The translations under genes were made by a program, and so were the position numbers. Below, in pieces: positions 1 to 11,390 of a stretch of DNA of 64,000 nucleotides. Under the pieces are notes generated by a model that was not told the DNA's origin, did no database searches, and saw only the letters and a program-made list of their open reading frames with translations. Location of the stretch: NCBI RefSeq assembly GCF_947623445.1, contig NC_135245.1, forward strand, positions 17,677,501 to 17,741,500. The letters are read 5' to 3'. This stretch comes from Clavelina lepadiformis. Its lineage: Eukaryota; Chordata; Ascidiacea; Aplousobranchia; Clavelinidae. How positions within the stretch are numbered: the first letter of the stretch is position 1; each line of letters opens with the position of its first letter.

Positions 1-284
1 TTTTTAGAAAAAAACATTGTACTGTAGTAGTTATTGATTACCAATTTATTTTTTGTTCCTCTACAGTCTACAGACAATGACGAAAAATAAACGATAGGAT
101 ATGACACTACATATTAAAAGTATTAGCATAATAAGTTATAGCATCCTTAGGTAAACTGTAATTTATTTACACAAGCTTTTGCAAAGCTTGAGCAAAGTCT
201 TAGTTGAACCAGCTTTATTAGGTGTATGACAAATTAAATTTCGTTTGTGTATTACTCGTGTGAAGTATTACACAACAAACACAT

Positions 285-740
285 CTTTCATAAAGACCGC
301 GTGCATTGGCGGTTATTGTTAAGAATATGAGCGAGGACGATTGATGGTTGATAAGTGATAACTTATTTTACTTCTGCTTCGATGATATGAGTTCTCATCT
401 CTCAAACGGCGTGACAATACTGTTAGTTGCTTAAATTCTGTCTATGTATATTACTAAATAATAAAGTTCCCATTTTTATTTATTATCAGACACGAAGGCT
501 TTTGCCTTCGGGCAAAGCTTACTGAATGTTACATTGTGCTTGGTAACATGTGAGAACGGTAAAAAGGAAAGATTGTAAACATTACATCTGTATATATACG
601 TGACACACCAGTTCAAGCGAGGAAATTATCTGACGTCATTAAGGAGAATTTAAGTCTGGTCAACAACTGAATTGCAAGATCTCAAAATAAAATTCAAGCA
701 TTTCGAAAAACAACTCATGACTCGTGACGTAACCGTCACA
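285..740 (+). repeat. Dispersed repeat, copy A
   Basis: This stretch is clearly similar, in the same orientation, to the segment at about 46280-46740. Shared landmarks in order are a GAGCGAGGACGATTGATGG block, a TTCGGGCAAAGCTTACTGAA block, a TATCTGACGTCATTAAGG block, and a GTGACGTAA(C/T)CGTCAC end. Homology extends weakly to about position 225, where the other copy carries roughly 400 bp of extra DNA. I see no coding capacity or obvious terminal inverted repeats, so the class of element is unknown. It appears to lie in an intron of the lectin gene. Confidence 0.8.
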
Positions 741-831
741 GGTGTAACCTATGCAAATTGTGTTTATATCAACTATGGTCTATGAGTCTATTCTTTTTTT
801 TTCTATTTGTCAATTCAAGCAAATTGATAAC

Positions 832-1411
832 CTGTCAGTTCCTGTCCACTTGCCCACCATGCTTTGTTTTCGTGTACAATCAAACCAATCCATAACTCAT
901 TGCTGGTGTCCAAACTGTTGCTGTCAGCCACGGCAGCCCAGTCTTCGGGATTAGGAAATTCCGCCATATGACCATTAGAAAATACTATTTGAAAACACAA
1001 TTACATTGAATTTTTAACCATAAAGATACGTCATAATTAAACAACACAGGCTAGCTTGTTATAGGAAATAATTTAATCTTTGAATTATTTCGAACGTTAA
1101 TCCCGATGTCGATTTATTGCGTTTTCTGTTTATGCTTGTGCCAAAATTGTTTATATTCATACTTCAAACACTTCAGAAAGATGTTAAGTTAATACTGTAT
1201 TTCAAAACTTTTCACCTGCAGAATTTTTGCATTTTCTGTAAGCGTTATACCATGTTTCTTTACTTCCACTCGGACTTTCGTATTTATACACAACAGAATT
1301 TTCAGTAAATTGTTGAAAAACGTCACTATTTCCATCAACCAACCCTTGAAATCTTGTCAGAAATTGCTTAGACATTAGCAGAAAAAATATAATTGACAGA
1401 ATATGCCTCAT
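832..1411 (-). CDS. C-type lectin domain protein, 5' part (two exons)
   Basis: Two minus-strand exons, 1411-1216 and 984-832, join in phase through a phase-1 intron (donor at 1215, acceptor AG at 986-985), giving a codon split across the junction. Exon 1 begins with a hydrophobic leader (MRHILSIIFFLLM) that looks like a signal peptide, then a TWYNAYRKC stretch typical of the first cysteine/helix of a C-type lectin domain. Exon 2 carries DWAAVADSN and NELWIGL, matching the canonical WIGL core. The donor at 831 (ACAG/GTTATC) ends the visible coding part; the expected W-x-GEPN-type sugar-binding loop and the last cysteines are missing. The remaining exons probably lie beyond the left edge, past the repeat at 285-740. 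Likely a secreted carbohydrate- or ligand-binding protein; ligand unknown. Alternatively this is a broken gene. Confidence 0.7.
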
Positions 1412-1815
1412 TTATTTGTTTGTACACAAAAAGTTTTCGAAGCTGGAAAAGAAATAGGCCAAGTTTCACAATAAATAGACAGCTAAACTACTTCTTTTCT
1501 ACAGTAGTGACAATTAATGCTGTAAAATTCAGTATTTAATCAACTAAATTTTAATTTATTTAGATCCTAGTTATGTTACACATTTAGTGGGTAAGTTACA
1601 CAATGGAAGCGATTATTTGAAAAGTGACCCACTAATTTTATAATTTTTAACCCAGACTATACTTCACAGATTCATCACAAGATAAGTTTTTGATCCATTT
1701 GGAAAAGTTAAGAAAGGATATAAGTAGGCCAATATCTGGTAGCCCGAGTAACCTACTAACCTAATTATCGAACTTTGTCAGCATTTCCCCTTTTCTATAG
1801 CGGAACAAGAAAAAC
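1412..1815. other. Upstream of the lectin gene, no gene seen
   Basis: AT-rich DNA upstream of the lectin start codon. It should hold that gene's promoter, but I cannot point to a convincing core element. No other coding signal is visible. Confidence 0.5.
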
Positions 1816-2325
1816 ATTGTAAAGTGTGAAATACCATAACTATTGTTGCCTAATACCGATTTTTGATCATGCATTTTGTGATGCTAACTATAGCAGCATA
1901 TCCTATGGTATAGCCTAAGCTAAATATTATTTTGGTATAAGCTGCAAACATATACAGTTTTTTATGCCGATTTCATATTATATTATTACATTGTAATTAT
2001 ATTTTTCTTCTCATATCAAATTTATTTTATTAAATAAAATCAGCTTAAAATGTCAGTTTCGGTCCTTAAAATATTGTAAAGTGTGAAATACCATAACTAT
2101 TGTTGCCTAATACCGATTTTTGATCATGCATTTTGTGATGCTAACTATAGCAGCATATCCTATGGTATAGCCTAAGCTAAATATTATTTTGGTATAAGCT
2201 GCAAACATATACAGTTTTTTATGCCGATTTCATATTATATTATTACATTGTAATTATATTTTTCTTCTCATATCAAATTTATTTTATTAAATAAAATCAG
2301 CTTAAAATGTCAGTTTCGGTCCTTA
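1816..2325 (+). repeat. 257-bp tandem duplication
   Basis: Two head-to-tail copies, about 1816-2068 and 2073-2325, with a period of 257 bp. By eye they are essentially identical throughout, including the run from ATTGTAAAGTGTG to CAGTTTCGGTCCTTA. The near identity points to a very recent duplication or to an assembly duplication. There is no coding content; each unit contains the small palindromic stretch TTTTATTAAATAAAA. Confidence 0.9.
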
Positions 2326-2599
2326 CCGTAGCCAAAAATCCAAAATAATTTTTTTTGTTTCTCAAATTTATTTGTAAATACGATACTGATAACAATGTTA
2401 CATAAATAAAAATTTAACTTAACAAAAATGGAAAACCGAAAAGACACACCCTTGAAAAACTGTGGAACTTCTTCTCCTAACGTTTTCCTGTTTATAGGCC
2501 ATATACAGCTTGGCTGCATGCTGTCCTTGTAATGCGTAACTTCATGTGTACTTTCGCGTTTTACCACGCAAGAAATTGAAAATTTCTCCACTTCCATGC

Positions 2600-3480
2600 A
2601 ATTATGGACTAATTTGTAATTTGATTTCTATTTTTCGACTCGCAAATAGGTTCTTGTCAAAATGAACGCTCATTTGCAAGAGGTCATTCACCGACTAACG
2701 TATAGCTTACACTGCAATCTCTTTAAACTCATAATGATATAGACATTTGCATATGAACAGTAACTACAACGAAAAAACAATACACCAATACACTGCTTGA
2801 ATGACAAGTTATACTACGGCAATACTTCATGGTGAACTTCAGTGAATTCCAAGAAAAAAAGTTTTAAATAAGCCACAGTTTCTTTTGGAAAAGCCATGCA
2901 CGTGATAACGAAATAAAAACGAATTCGAACAATATGATGTGATGAATGTTTAATGAGGTGATATTAAATTTCTTTTGTGTAACACCCGCACGACCTTTCG
3001 TCGAATTACCGTTTATACAGGACTATATAGTAGTATTTGAGTATGTTTAATGAAAATGGTAATAAATTGTTCATTCCAAAAGCTAACATGTTTAGAAGTC
3101 ATATTTGAGCTTTGCTCGAGTTACTAAAAACGTTTGTTAATACCAACTACAAAGCGGTTAATCACAAACGCAAGAAACAGCGTTAAAGCCAAACGGAAAT
3201 ATTGTATAGTGATTTGCTGTTTCAATTTCAAAATGAATATTTTATCGTCAAAATTTGTCGTCATATATAACAGAATATCTATTTAAACAAACTTGAACCT
3301 TTTCGAGCAAATTGTTCGGCCAAATTATCCATACGTAAATTAAACACAACAAAAATGCCCTTAAAATCTCCATACTGATGGGGAAGTAGCAAAATCAACC
3401 CAGTTGGCTGCCGGTACAAAATGTTTGGTCAATATAAGATTTCCATAAACGGCTCAAGGAAAGTTAAAACTCACCCCTGT
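2600..3480 (+). repeat. Diverged dispersed repeat, related to 21300-22250
   Basis: Several blocks align in order with 21300-22250: a TTGCAAGAGGTC block (about 2677), a CAAAGCGGTTAATCACAAACGC block (about 3150) and a TATTGTATAGTGATTTGCTGT block (about 3200). Identity between blocks is patchy, so this is an old copy. No transposase or reverse transcriptase reading frame was recognised. Confidence 0.45.
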
Positions 3481-3486
3481 TACTTG

Positions 3487-3560
3487 TGGTGGTCGATCAA
3501 TTCAACTCAGGACGAGTAAATCCAAGACAATTTAACCAAAAGCTATTCAACCCATAGATG
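3487..3560 (+). repeat. Degenerate minisatellite-like segment
   Basis: Contains a TGGTGGTCGATCAATTCAAC start followed by decayed TTCAACTCAGGACG and ATTCAACCCATAGATG units. The reverse complement of 13481-13530 begins the same way, so this looks like an old relative of the minisatellite-bearing element at 12.9-13.5 kb. Confidence 0.5.
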
Positions 3561-4326
3561 TTGGTTGTTGGTCTTGGGTTTAGTCATCCCGGTTTAAATC
3601 GGTCTGGAATCTTTACTTTTAGCCCTGGTTTTCACTGCTGTTACCCAGCAGTTACGCAGTGCCCACCTTTTATTAAATTCTTGAATTTAGTTGCCGTAAT
3701 CTCGAGTCACCTACAAATGTTTAAAGATTTGAATTTGTTTATCTTCTAGAATCTAGATTACTACTTTTTGTCGCGCAGAGAAGCCTGAATGCCTCGGTGA
3801 ACGTTGGAGGTGAATTGCGGGAAACTTTCTTTCCAAATGAATACCCATACGTGGTCCGAAATAGATAATCATGAATGAGCACACAAGTGTCAATCATACC
3901 GCATCGTTGGTCGAGCCAGTTAAAAAAGAACGCGCTCGAGCTTTGGCTTAGGCAAATAGGCTCGTTCAAAGTAAGCGACGCTGTATTTTTGAAGTTATTT
4001 TGAGTGTGAATGTTGGGAATACACAGTGAAAGAAGCAAAGTGTGTTTTGTGTGCAGGTTTATGGTCCAAATTTAACATCGAATTGTTTCGAGTTTATCGA
4101 TTAAGTTGAGCTGCCCTGCAAAGAGAACCATAAAATCAACAATTTTGAGTTTTGTTACAACTTAGTTTGTTTTTCCGTAAAAGTTTTGATATGCAATTTA
4201 TTGTTTAAAACGGTTAAGTTAATATACAAATAGTGAATATTTTCTCAGTGATGATGCAATCAATACTGTTAATATCGTCATTCACAGCTCAGTAATTATA
4301 GCTACAAAAAGCTTATAGTATAATTT
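3561..4326. other. No gene seen
   Basis: Only short unrecognised reading frames occur on either strand, none with a family match or splice context. I see no repeat boundaries here. Confidence 0.4.
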
Positions 4327-7144
4327 CTCTATTGCAGTGGTTCTTAATCTTCTTTTGCCGCGACCCAAAATCTTATCTGTCGGAGCTGTGGCGACCCAAG
4401 TGGTGACTTACATTAGTAATAAACGTACGTCGGAGCTTCCACGCTTAAAACTAAGAAACCCTGTTATTTAAACAAAAAGAACAGATAAAGAAATGCAGCA
4501 CAGCATCTCATATTCTCATTTTAAGGAGGCGTCAAACACTTAAAACTAAGATCTCTATTATTTTGTAGGGCTTCTACGTAGAGTTTTTAAAAAAATGTTT
4601 AGACCAATCAGAAGGCAGCATGGTTGGTGTTGTTTTCTAGCCTGGGAATTACCTTAGCAGTTGACGTGCTTCAATGTCCCAGGTGGCGTGCAGAATTTTG
4701 CTAAAATCAGCATGAAAGTAACTAAAATGGGGTTTTTAGACCAAAAATTCTAGTGTTATTTCGCGCCTCTGTTAAAAAAGTTTAAATCAAGTTTTTTTGA
4801 TGGCATTTTGTGGAATGGTAGTCCAAAGCATACTAAATTGACATACAAAATTTCAGGGAGCCCCAGGGAAAAATTTTCGAGTAATCAGTCTTTTAGTAAA
4901 TTCATTGTATAATAAAACAAACAAAAATTTTATGGCACTTTTAGTGTTTGACGCCACCTTAATGTGCGCCTTGGTACTGTTTGGCGTCGCACAATTTTTG
5001 AAATCTTGGTTTGAGTGTGATGAGGGCGCATCTCATGTCGTCTTCTGGCTGGTGGCGGTTGCAATGCTTCGTCTTTATGACGGTGAGAACCAAGAATTTT
5101 TGCTTCGCAAGGTACGTTTTTGCCAACGACTTTACGGCCGCTGCTGCAAATGTCGGTTTTTCCTTCAGCATGCCGACCCAAAAGGCACCCAGACTATGCT
5201 GATGCTCGCGAAATTGGACGCGAAACAAGTCGTCGGCTCTCAATGAGCTTTCTTCAAATTTTGGCAACGATCGACAGACCTCCGGTAAGTCATCCAGCGT
5301 CAAACGGCATCCTTACCCAGCTGAAGTGTTTGACTTCGTCATCTGGCAAGTATTGATCGAGCTCCAGCCCCAAGTTTTCGAGATGAGTTGAAGGTGCCAT
5401 CTTAATGGCGTCCAAGCTCACGTCGGGATGTTGTTCTTGCAACTCCTCCAGCACCAAGCCTACGGTTGGAAAGCTTTCAAAGCGTTCCAAACCTTTCCTG
5501 CCACAGTCTTAACTTCTCCTTGAATGCACAAATTTTCACATAAATGCCAACCAGAGTGTGCTTAAGCTCGGCAAAAATGTCTGCCAAGTTTGCCACCTGA
5601 AGTAGCCACTTGGCGTCGAACTTCCCTGCCAGGTTATTGCTTTTCTTCAAAAGGAAAATTTCAATCTCTGTTCTTAATTCCATCTCTCGCCGCAGAACTT
5701 TGCCATGTGATAACCACCTGACGGTGCTGTAGTCAGAAGATACGTATATTTTGCCCCTAATTCTAGGTACATACTCTCAAAACGACGGGAATTCAACGCC
5801 CTGGCCTTGATAAAATTGACAATTTCGACGACGCTTTTCATGGTTTCGGCTCTCCAGCCACTCTCTGGGTCGCGAGATTCTCTTTGTGCATGAAACAATG
5901 CACTACCATCACCTCTGGCTGTATGGCTTGAACACGGCCGACAAATCCGGCCCGAGCTCCCTGCACCGCTGGATAATATGCAGCCCTGCAACACGCTGAT
6001 GCACTGCTGCCGTGCCAACTCTTCCTCGTCCAAAAATCCAGTGACTGCGTTAAAAATGTCAGCTCCAGTGGTCGTTGTCAGCAGCGGGAGGCAGAACAGG
6101 AACTCCTCCGCTATCTCGTTTTCACGCTGGTATCGGGCGTAAACAAGCAACTGCGCGTCATCACTTACATCCGTAGATTCATCACGCTGCTACCTTCATC
6201 TCCGCTACGACTTGATCCTTTACATCACGTGACAGGTCTAAGATTCGGGATGGAATGGTGTCGTTGGAGAATGGGATAATGAGGATCTTTTTCACTGCTC
6301 CATTTTCTGCGAGGGTCTGCAGAACTTCAATCATTGCTGGCTTTTCCAAATCTTCACCCACAGTGTGCGGCGCCTTCCGGCGCGCAATTGTCCGGACTAC
6401 CATGTACGATGCCAAAATCCCCTGTGAAATAAATCATCGCTATCAGCTATGGATGCCTTCCACAACACGCAGCGCAGCCACTTCAAAGAGAACACGGCAG
6501 GGTTGTTCCACGCCGTGAGTCGACCACGTTTTACTTCGACTTCCTTGCTCCTGAAGAATGCCAGTGTTTCATTGGTCTGGTCGGGATGCTTCGTTTCCAG
6601 ATGTCGCAAGAGCTTGTTCCTTAGGAATTGAAACAAAACAGAGCGTGAAAGTATGAATAGGCATCATTCAAGATTCAATACGCAAACTCATCTCTTCATC
6701 GACTCATTCGATAGGACTTCTGAACAGATGACGCATTACGGGTGCTCGACGCCATTCTTCACAATGTTTGTGAAGCCAGTACCAAGAAATGCAGCTTTAT
6801 AGCTGCTTTTTAACTTAACAACTAACTAACAGCAGGTTTTCTATGCTGCGAAAGGAAGGCGAGTGATTGGCTCAAACCTTCTTTGAAGTTATACATATAA
6901 GCAGCCACATTGATGAGCGACTGCGTACTGGAACGCAGCTTAGAGAATTTCGGGCGTGCGTGTGGTCTCAGCGCTAGCCACATTATCACACACTTTGAAT
7001 TTTGAGTATATTATACTTATTTTGGAGGCCTCTCGCGTATCGTATAGAATAGAAATATCCGCTTTCAGTGTCGTAGCCAGGACCCAGTCGCGACCCATAT
7101 TCGAAGGCTCCGCTACCCAGGGATTAAGAACCACTGCTCTATTG
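4327..7144 (-). mobile_element. hAT transposon with exact 8-bp target duplication
   Basis: The element proper is 4335-7136 (about 2.8 kb). It begins CAGTGGTTCTTAATC and ends with the perfect inverted copy GATTAAGAACCACTG, a 15-bp terminal inverted repeat. It is flanked by identical 8-bp direct repeats CTCTATTG at 4327-4334 and 7137-7144, the length expected for hAT. The interior encodes a decayed ZBED-type transposase on the minus strand. The exact target duplication shows that both ends are intact even though the gene is dead. Confidence 0.95.
4959..6636 (-). pseudogene. hAT transposase pseudogene, ZBED5/SCAND3-like
   Basis: Minus-strand fragments in different frames follow the order of a ZBED-type hAT transposase. 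From 6636 there is the end of a BED finger (NKLLRHLETKHP). From 6415 comes SYMVVRTIARRKAPHTVGE with PFSNDTIPSRI. From 6150 comes ARYQRENEIAEEFLFC, then NFIKARALNSRRF. The 5683-5477 and 5490-5290 frames follow, and from 5303 the C-terminal hAT dimerisation region (LTVIKTKHCNR, MRCALITLKPRFQKLC). At least five frame changes separate these blocks, and the catalytic DGAPAM-type motif region near 5950-6000 is disrupted. The N-terminal half of the BED finger is missing or in an unseen exon. It cannot make active transposase. Confidence 0.85.
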
Positions 7145-8037
7145 TTTTATTAGGTCATAGTATTATTTGTCGTCTATGTTATGTCAGAAGATGATGGTTG
7201 AGTTTGACCACGTCAAGATTAGGCAGCGCAAACAAGGTGAGCAAAAGCAGGAGAGATTCTCGATCACCGGCACAAGTTTCAGTAAAGTGAATGACGTGTC
7301 AACATCGACACAGGAATAACGGCTGGAAAAGAATCCAGAAGAAATGAAGCAGTTTGAGAAGACCGAGGTGTCGCAAACTCAGGCCTTATATTAAATTATT
7401 TAAAGAGTTTGCAGATACATTTACTCAATTTCAACAGCAGTTAATGTAACGTTACCAGGGTAGCTTAAGGCTTCCAAAAAGAACTTTATTCTTGGCTAAT
7501 ACCAGAGAAAGGTACAATATTAGGCTAAGGAGTTGAAAGAATATAGTTTCAACGGATATAATGCATTGAATTCTGCGTTGTTTAGGTCCACAAGTGAAAA
7601 CTTACCGTGATAAATAGCACAGTTGTCACCTATTTCCTATTCCGGTTGGTTTACACTTTTCTAATCGGCTTGGTGACTGACGTATTTTCTATAGCAAGCG
7701 ATAACAACGCACTGTACGTGAGATAAGCTAAGCATTCGATAAAATGCCAGTTGTTAGAAAAGATATAGTCATGATATCTAGCAAAAGAATTACCTTTCTA
7801 TTATCTTCAATTACAGCGCTAAGCACTATGAAATAAACAGAACGGAAATAGAGTAAACAGCATGTTAAACAAACATTAAAGCTCGCGGTTGGCAGTGTAC
7901 AAAGGGTATAAACAAAATAGCTTAAGACCGACCACAAAAATAACAATATAACAGGCATAGAAAAGGTATCTTTGATTGAAAAGGTGTTAAATAAGAGAAC
8001 TGTTCCAAACTTGCAAGATCACAAGTTTGGATGAAGC
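7145..8037. other. Upstream of SLC17 gene, no gene seen
   Basis: No coding exon was recognised on either strand. The last few hundred bases should include the SLC17 promoter, but no distinctive motif stands out. Confidence 0.45.
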
Positions 8038-11000
8038 ATGGAAGATTTCACTATAAGCAGTTCTTACAGTGAGGTAAACGAAGATGTCTCTGTATAGGCT
8101 ACATTAAAACCTTAACTAATAGCGGTGATATTTCAGACAAAGAACAACAACTTTTACGTACGTCAAAGATACGTTTTAGCTGTCCTCGGCTTTCTTGGAT
8201 TTTTCAACGCAAGTTGCTTGCGCAATAATGTAAATGTTGCCATACTGGCGATGGTAAATGCAAGCGAGCATAACCATACGGAAACGGTAGGTGTCCTAAC
8301 ACAGCACTGACGATTGCTCGAATTACATTGCAAATTCTACTGTCCAAGTTACATGTTGTAAAAACCATGAGTCAGGAAATCTTGGCAAGAAATTTAACTG
8401 ATATGTAAAAAAAAATATTAGAAAGGATCATTCAGCTGGGACAGCAGTCAACAAGGACTTTTCTTAGGAAGTTACTTCTACGGCTATGCAGTTGCAAACA
8501 TTCCATCAGGATGGTTGGCAAACAAATATGGATTTCGAAAAATCTTTACGATCAGTATGCTTGCATCTGCCATTCTAACCCTTGCCACTCCACTGGCAGC
8601 GAAGCAAGGGTTGTATTTGGCCGTGGCTATCAGGGCGTTAACGGGTTTTTCTCAGGTTATTATCTTAAATATTTTACGTTTTGCAATAGTTTAGCCTTTC
8701 CATACTCGAAAGCCGACCATCTGTATGCCGTGGATAGTATTAACGTGCACCGGCTGACAGGAAAAGGTTTATTTACCAATTACACGTCACAAGGAGCTTA
8801 ATCACGATGCATAATCACGTCACCATGGCTCAAGTACCTTACGACCAGTTTTTAAGCAGGCGGCGTTATATCCATCAATGAACTATGCTTGGTCTAAATG
8901 GGCTCCCCCGTCAGAAATCAGTGTACTCTATTCAATATCCATATCTGGACTGGAATTTGGATTGACAGTGGTAAATCCATTGGTTGGGGTTATATCTGAT
9001 AGCTTGGGATGGGTTGCAGTGTTTTATGTAACAGGTATACCACGAAACAAACTATTCAGTATTTTACTAAAAACGAAACTTATTACAATGAGATGTTGTT
9101 GTCATGAACAGGTAGTATGGCATTGGTATGGCTAGTTTTCTTTTTCATCTTCACATCTGATGCTCCTTCCAATAACAGATGGATTTCTAAAAAAGAAAGG
9201 CTTTACATAGAAAGAAGCATTGTGAAGAGGGAGGTATAATTTAATTTGCACTTTATGATTTTATTCCTTAATCCTCTGCATTTTTGTAATAAAGGCGCCA
9301 TGAAGCTTAACAAATACAATTCTTAGAACAAAGCGCACGACGAATTTCAAGGACCCCCAAAAACAATTTCTATACCATGGAAAGCAATGCTTGGTTCTAA
9401 ACGTTCTTGGGCATTTTTCATTGTACATTCAGCGGATAACTGGTTCCAGTACACTTTCGCCGCTTTAATGCCTACTTACATGGCAAAAGTATTCAAATAT
9501 GATACTACCCAGGTAAAATGAGTTAAACTCTGAAATGTGTGAATAACTCGACTAAAGTTAAAAATCTTAGATTGAATTAGCTATGTACAGCAGTAGCTTG
9601 CACATCTAACATAATAATGTGCATAAAAAGTTTTTCTACACAAATATTTGTCTGCAATTGTTTCATGCGTAGTCAACTACATAATAACTGAATAACGTTT
9701 TTAAAAGAAAAAAAACTGTCTTCATTTTAATGGTATTGTAACAAGATATCACTAGGGGGATTATTTTTTGACTTAAAAAAACGAAAGTTTTTGACCTTTG
9801 AAAATTGACATTAACAAACTTTTTTTTTGACAAATTTTGACGTATGAATATTTCAAGTAGTTAAATTACCCATTATTGTACAAAAAGTTAAAATTTAATG
9901 TAGTAAAGGGCAAAATTCTGCACACAGACCTAGCCTATTCTGAAAAGGGAAATGAGCTATTTACAAATCACTGCCAAAAAAACTGCAACTAAAACACAAC
10001 AAAAACTGTTCAATACATTTGTCTAAACCAGTGATTCCCAACCGCGAGCCGCATGCGGTACCAAGCTAGCCTTCTTGCGGCTCTCAGTGACCCCTGAAAA
10101 TCCCTCAAAAATTATAAAAAATCTAGTTATAATAATTAGGGCGATTATTTTTTGACTTCTCAGTTGGAGTCAAGTTGCATATTTAATTGATTTGTATTAT
10201 TTTTCTTGTTAGTGTTGCTATTCGTTGGTACATGCTTTAAAATTTTCGTTCTAATTATTTGAATGTTTTCATGCGGCTGCATACGTACTCTGAAGTTTGA
10301 CAAAGGTTGAGAACCACTGGTCTAAACTTAAGATACATGAAGTATCTAAAGCAAAACCGAAGCAATAGCTGATTCACAATAAGTAGACAATAGACCATTT
10401 ACAACAGTATAAAGTAAGTTGCAAGGTGTACAATGTAAAATGACAAGTTCACCTACTGTGCAACCTCTACGATACCACGACAATGCAATTTGTAAGCAAT
10501 TTTTGACCTAACGCTGTAAATTTTTGACAAGTCAAAAAAAATAATCGCCCTAGATATCAACCATTTGCAACCTAACAGACAAAAACATCTTGCAGCAAAC
10601 TGCTTTCCCTAATGTTAAACTTTTGTTTTTCAGAGTGGCTTATTGATGATTTTGCCCTTTCTAATGCAGTTTCTTGTATCTCTGCCTGCCAGTTATTTCA
10701 CAGATTTTTTACGAAAAAAACGTTTGATGACAACGACTCAAATAAGAAAAATAAACACTTTTTTGGCGTTGTCCGTACCGGCATTGTGCCTTAGTCTGAC
10801 TGGTTATGTGGGGAAAAATCACCGTGCTGTGATTTCTTTATTTACATTCGGTTATGCGTTTACTGGTCTCTCACGTAGGTTATCATGAGCTTGTAGCTAA
10901 CAGCCTAACCGTTAAACACAAGTTCTCAGTTTTAGAAATATTCTTAAGCAGGCCAATTACGGCTTCATCATGACTTCAAAAATCTTGTAATATAATTTGT

Positions 11001-11390
11001 CTTCAATTGGTTTTGCAGTTCCAGGCTACCTATCATGTCCACTAGACATAGCCCCTAGCCACAGTGGAATCCTTTTTGCTATATCCAACACGATTGCCAA
11101 CATTGTCGGATTTTTGGGGCCTTTTTCTGCAGGCTACATTGTCGCTGATCATGTAATGTAGCCTTACCTGAAGATTTATTGTATTGTTTCCAAATTTAAG
11201 AAAAACAGGAGTTTTGAAATTGGCCAACGTATCATTATTATAATCGCAGGAATCGTTACTGCTATGGCAAAACCTCTTCTGGGCAAGTTTCGGTATAACT
11301 ATTACTGGAGCAATAACATTTGTCACTTTTGGATCGGGAGTAGAACAGACTTGGGTGAAAAAGCAAGGTAACCTTCAAATACAAAATTAA
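8038..11390 (+). CDS. SLC17 family (sialin-type) anion transporter
   Basis: Nine exons: 8038-8073, 8137-8286, 8422-8655, 8860-9034, 9112-9233, 9327-9512, 10634-10874, 11019-11152, 11250-11390. All junctions agree in phase and sum to 1419 nt (472 aa), close to human sialin (about 495). Family hallmarks are NNVNVAILAMVN after the first membrane helix, GLFLGSYFYGYAVANIPSG, YPSMNYAWSKWAPPSE, an IPWKAMLGSKRSW loop and PLDIAPSHSGILFAISNT. Twelve membrane helices are expected. Members move organic anions such as sialic acid, glutamate or phosphate, coupled to protons or sodium, in lysosomal, vesicular or plasma membranes; the substrate here is not predictable. The lumenal loop exon junction (8286/8422) is the least certain; a short unplaced coding-like stretch lies in that intron. 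In helix 4 the conserved arginine is kept but the following glutamate is glutamine. Intron 6 holds two nested transposons. Confidence 0.9.
9752..10553. mobile_element. Non-autonomous DNA transposon in SLC17 intron 6
   Basis: Starts CTAGGGGGATTATTTTTTGAC and ends with the inverted form GTCAAAAAAAATAATCGCCC then TAG. Both ends are bordered by ATATCA (9746-9751 and 10554-10559), a likely 6-bp target duplication. No transposase is encoded. A hAT-type element is inserted inside it; without that insert the element is about 500 bp. The superfamily is uncertain. Confidence 0.7.
10029..10319. mobile_element. Short hAT-type MITE nested in another element
   Basis: Starts CAGTGATTCCCAACC and ends with the inverted match GGTTGAGAACCACTG. 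It is flanked by identical 8-bp repeats GTCTAAAC (10021-10028 and 10320-10327), as expected for hAT. It has no coding capacity. It sits inside the 9752-10553 element and therefore inserted after it. Confidence 0.9.

Noticed and set aside
2310..2597. 95-residue minus-strand frame beginning MEVEKFSISC
   Set aside because: Possible donor inside it but no partner exon and no family; it partly overlaps the tandem repeat.
3739..4038. 99-residue minus-strand frame
   Set aside because: No recognisable domain and no splice or repeat context.
8317..8400. Coding-like stretch (NSTVQVTCC) in SLC17 intron 2
   Set aside because: It resembles the glycosylated loop of sialin, but no splice pair joins it in phase with exons 2 and 3, and skipping it gives a perfect phase fit.
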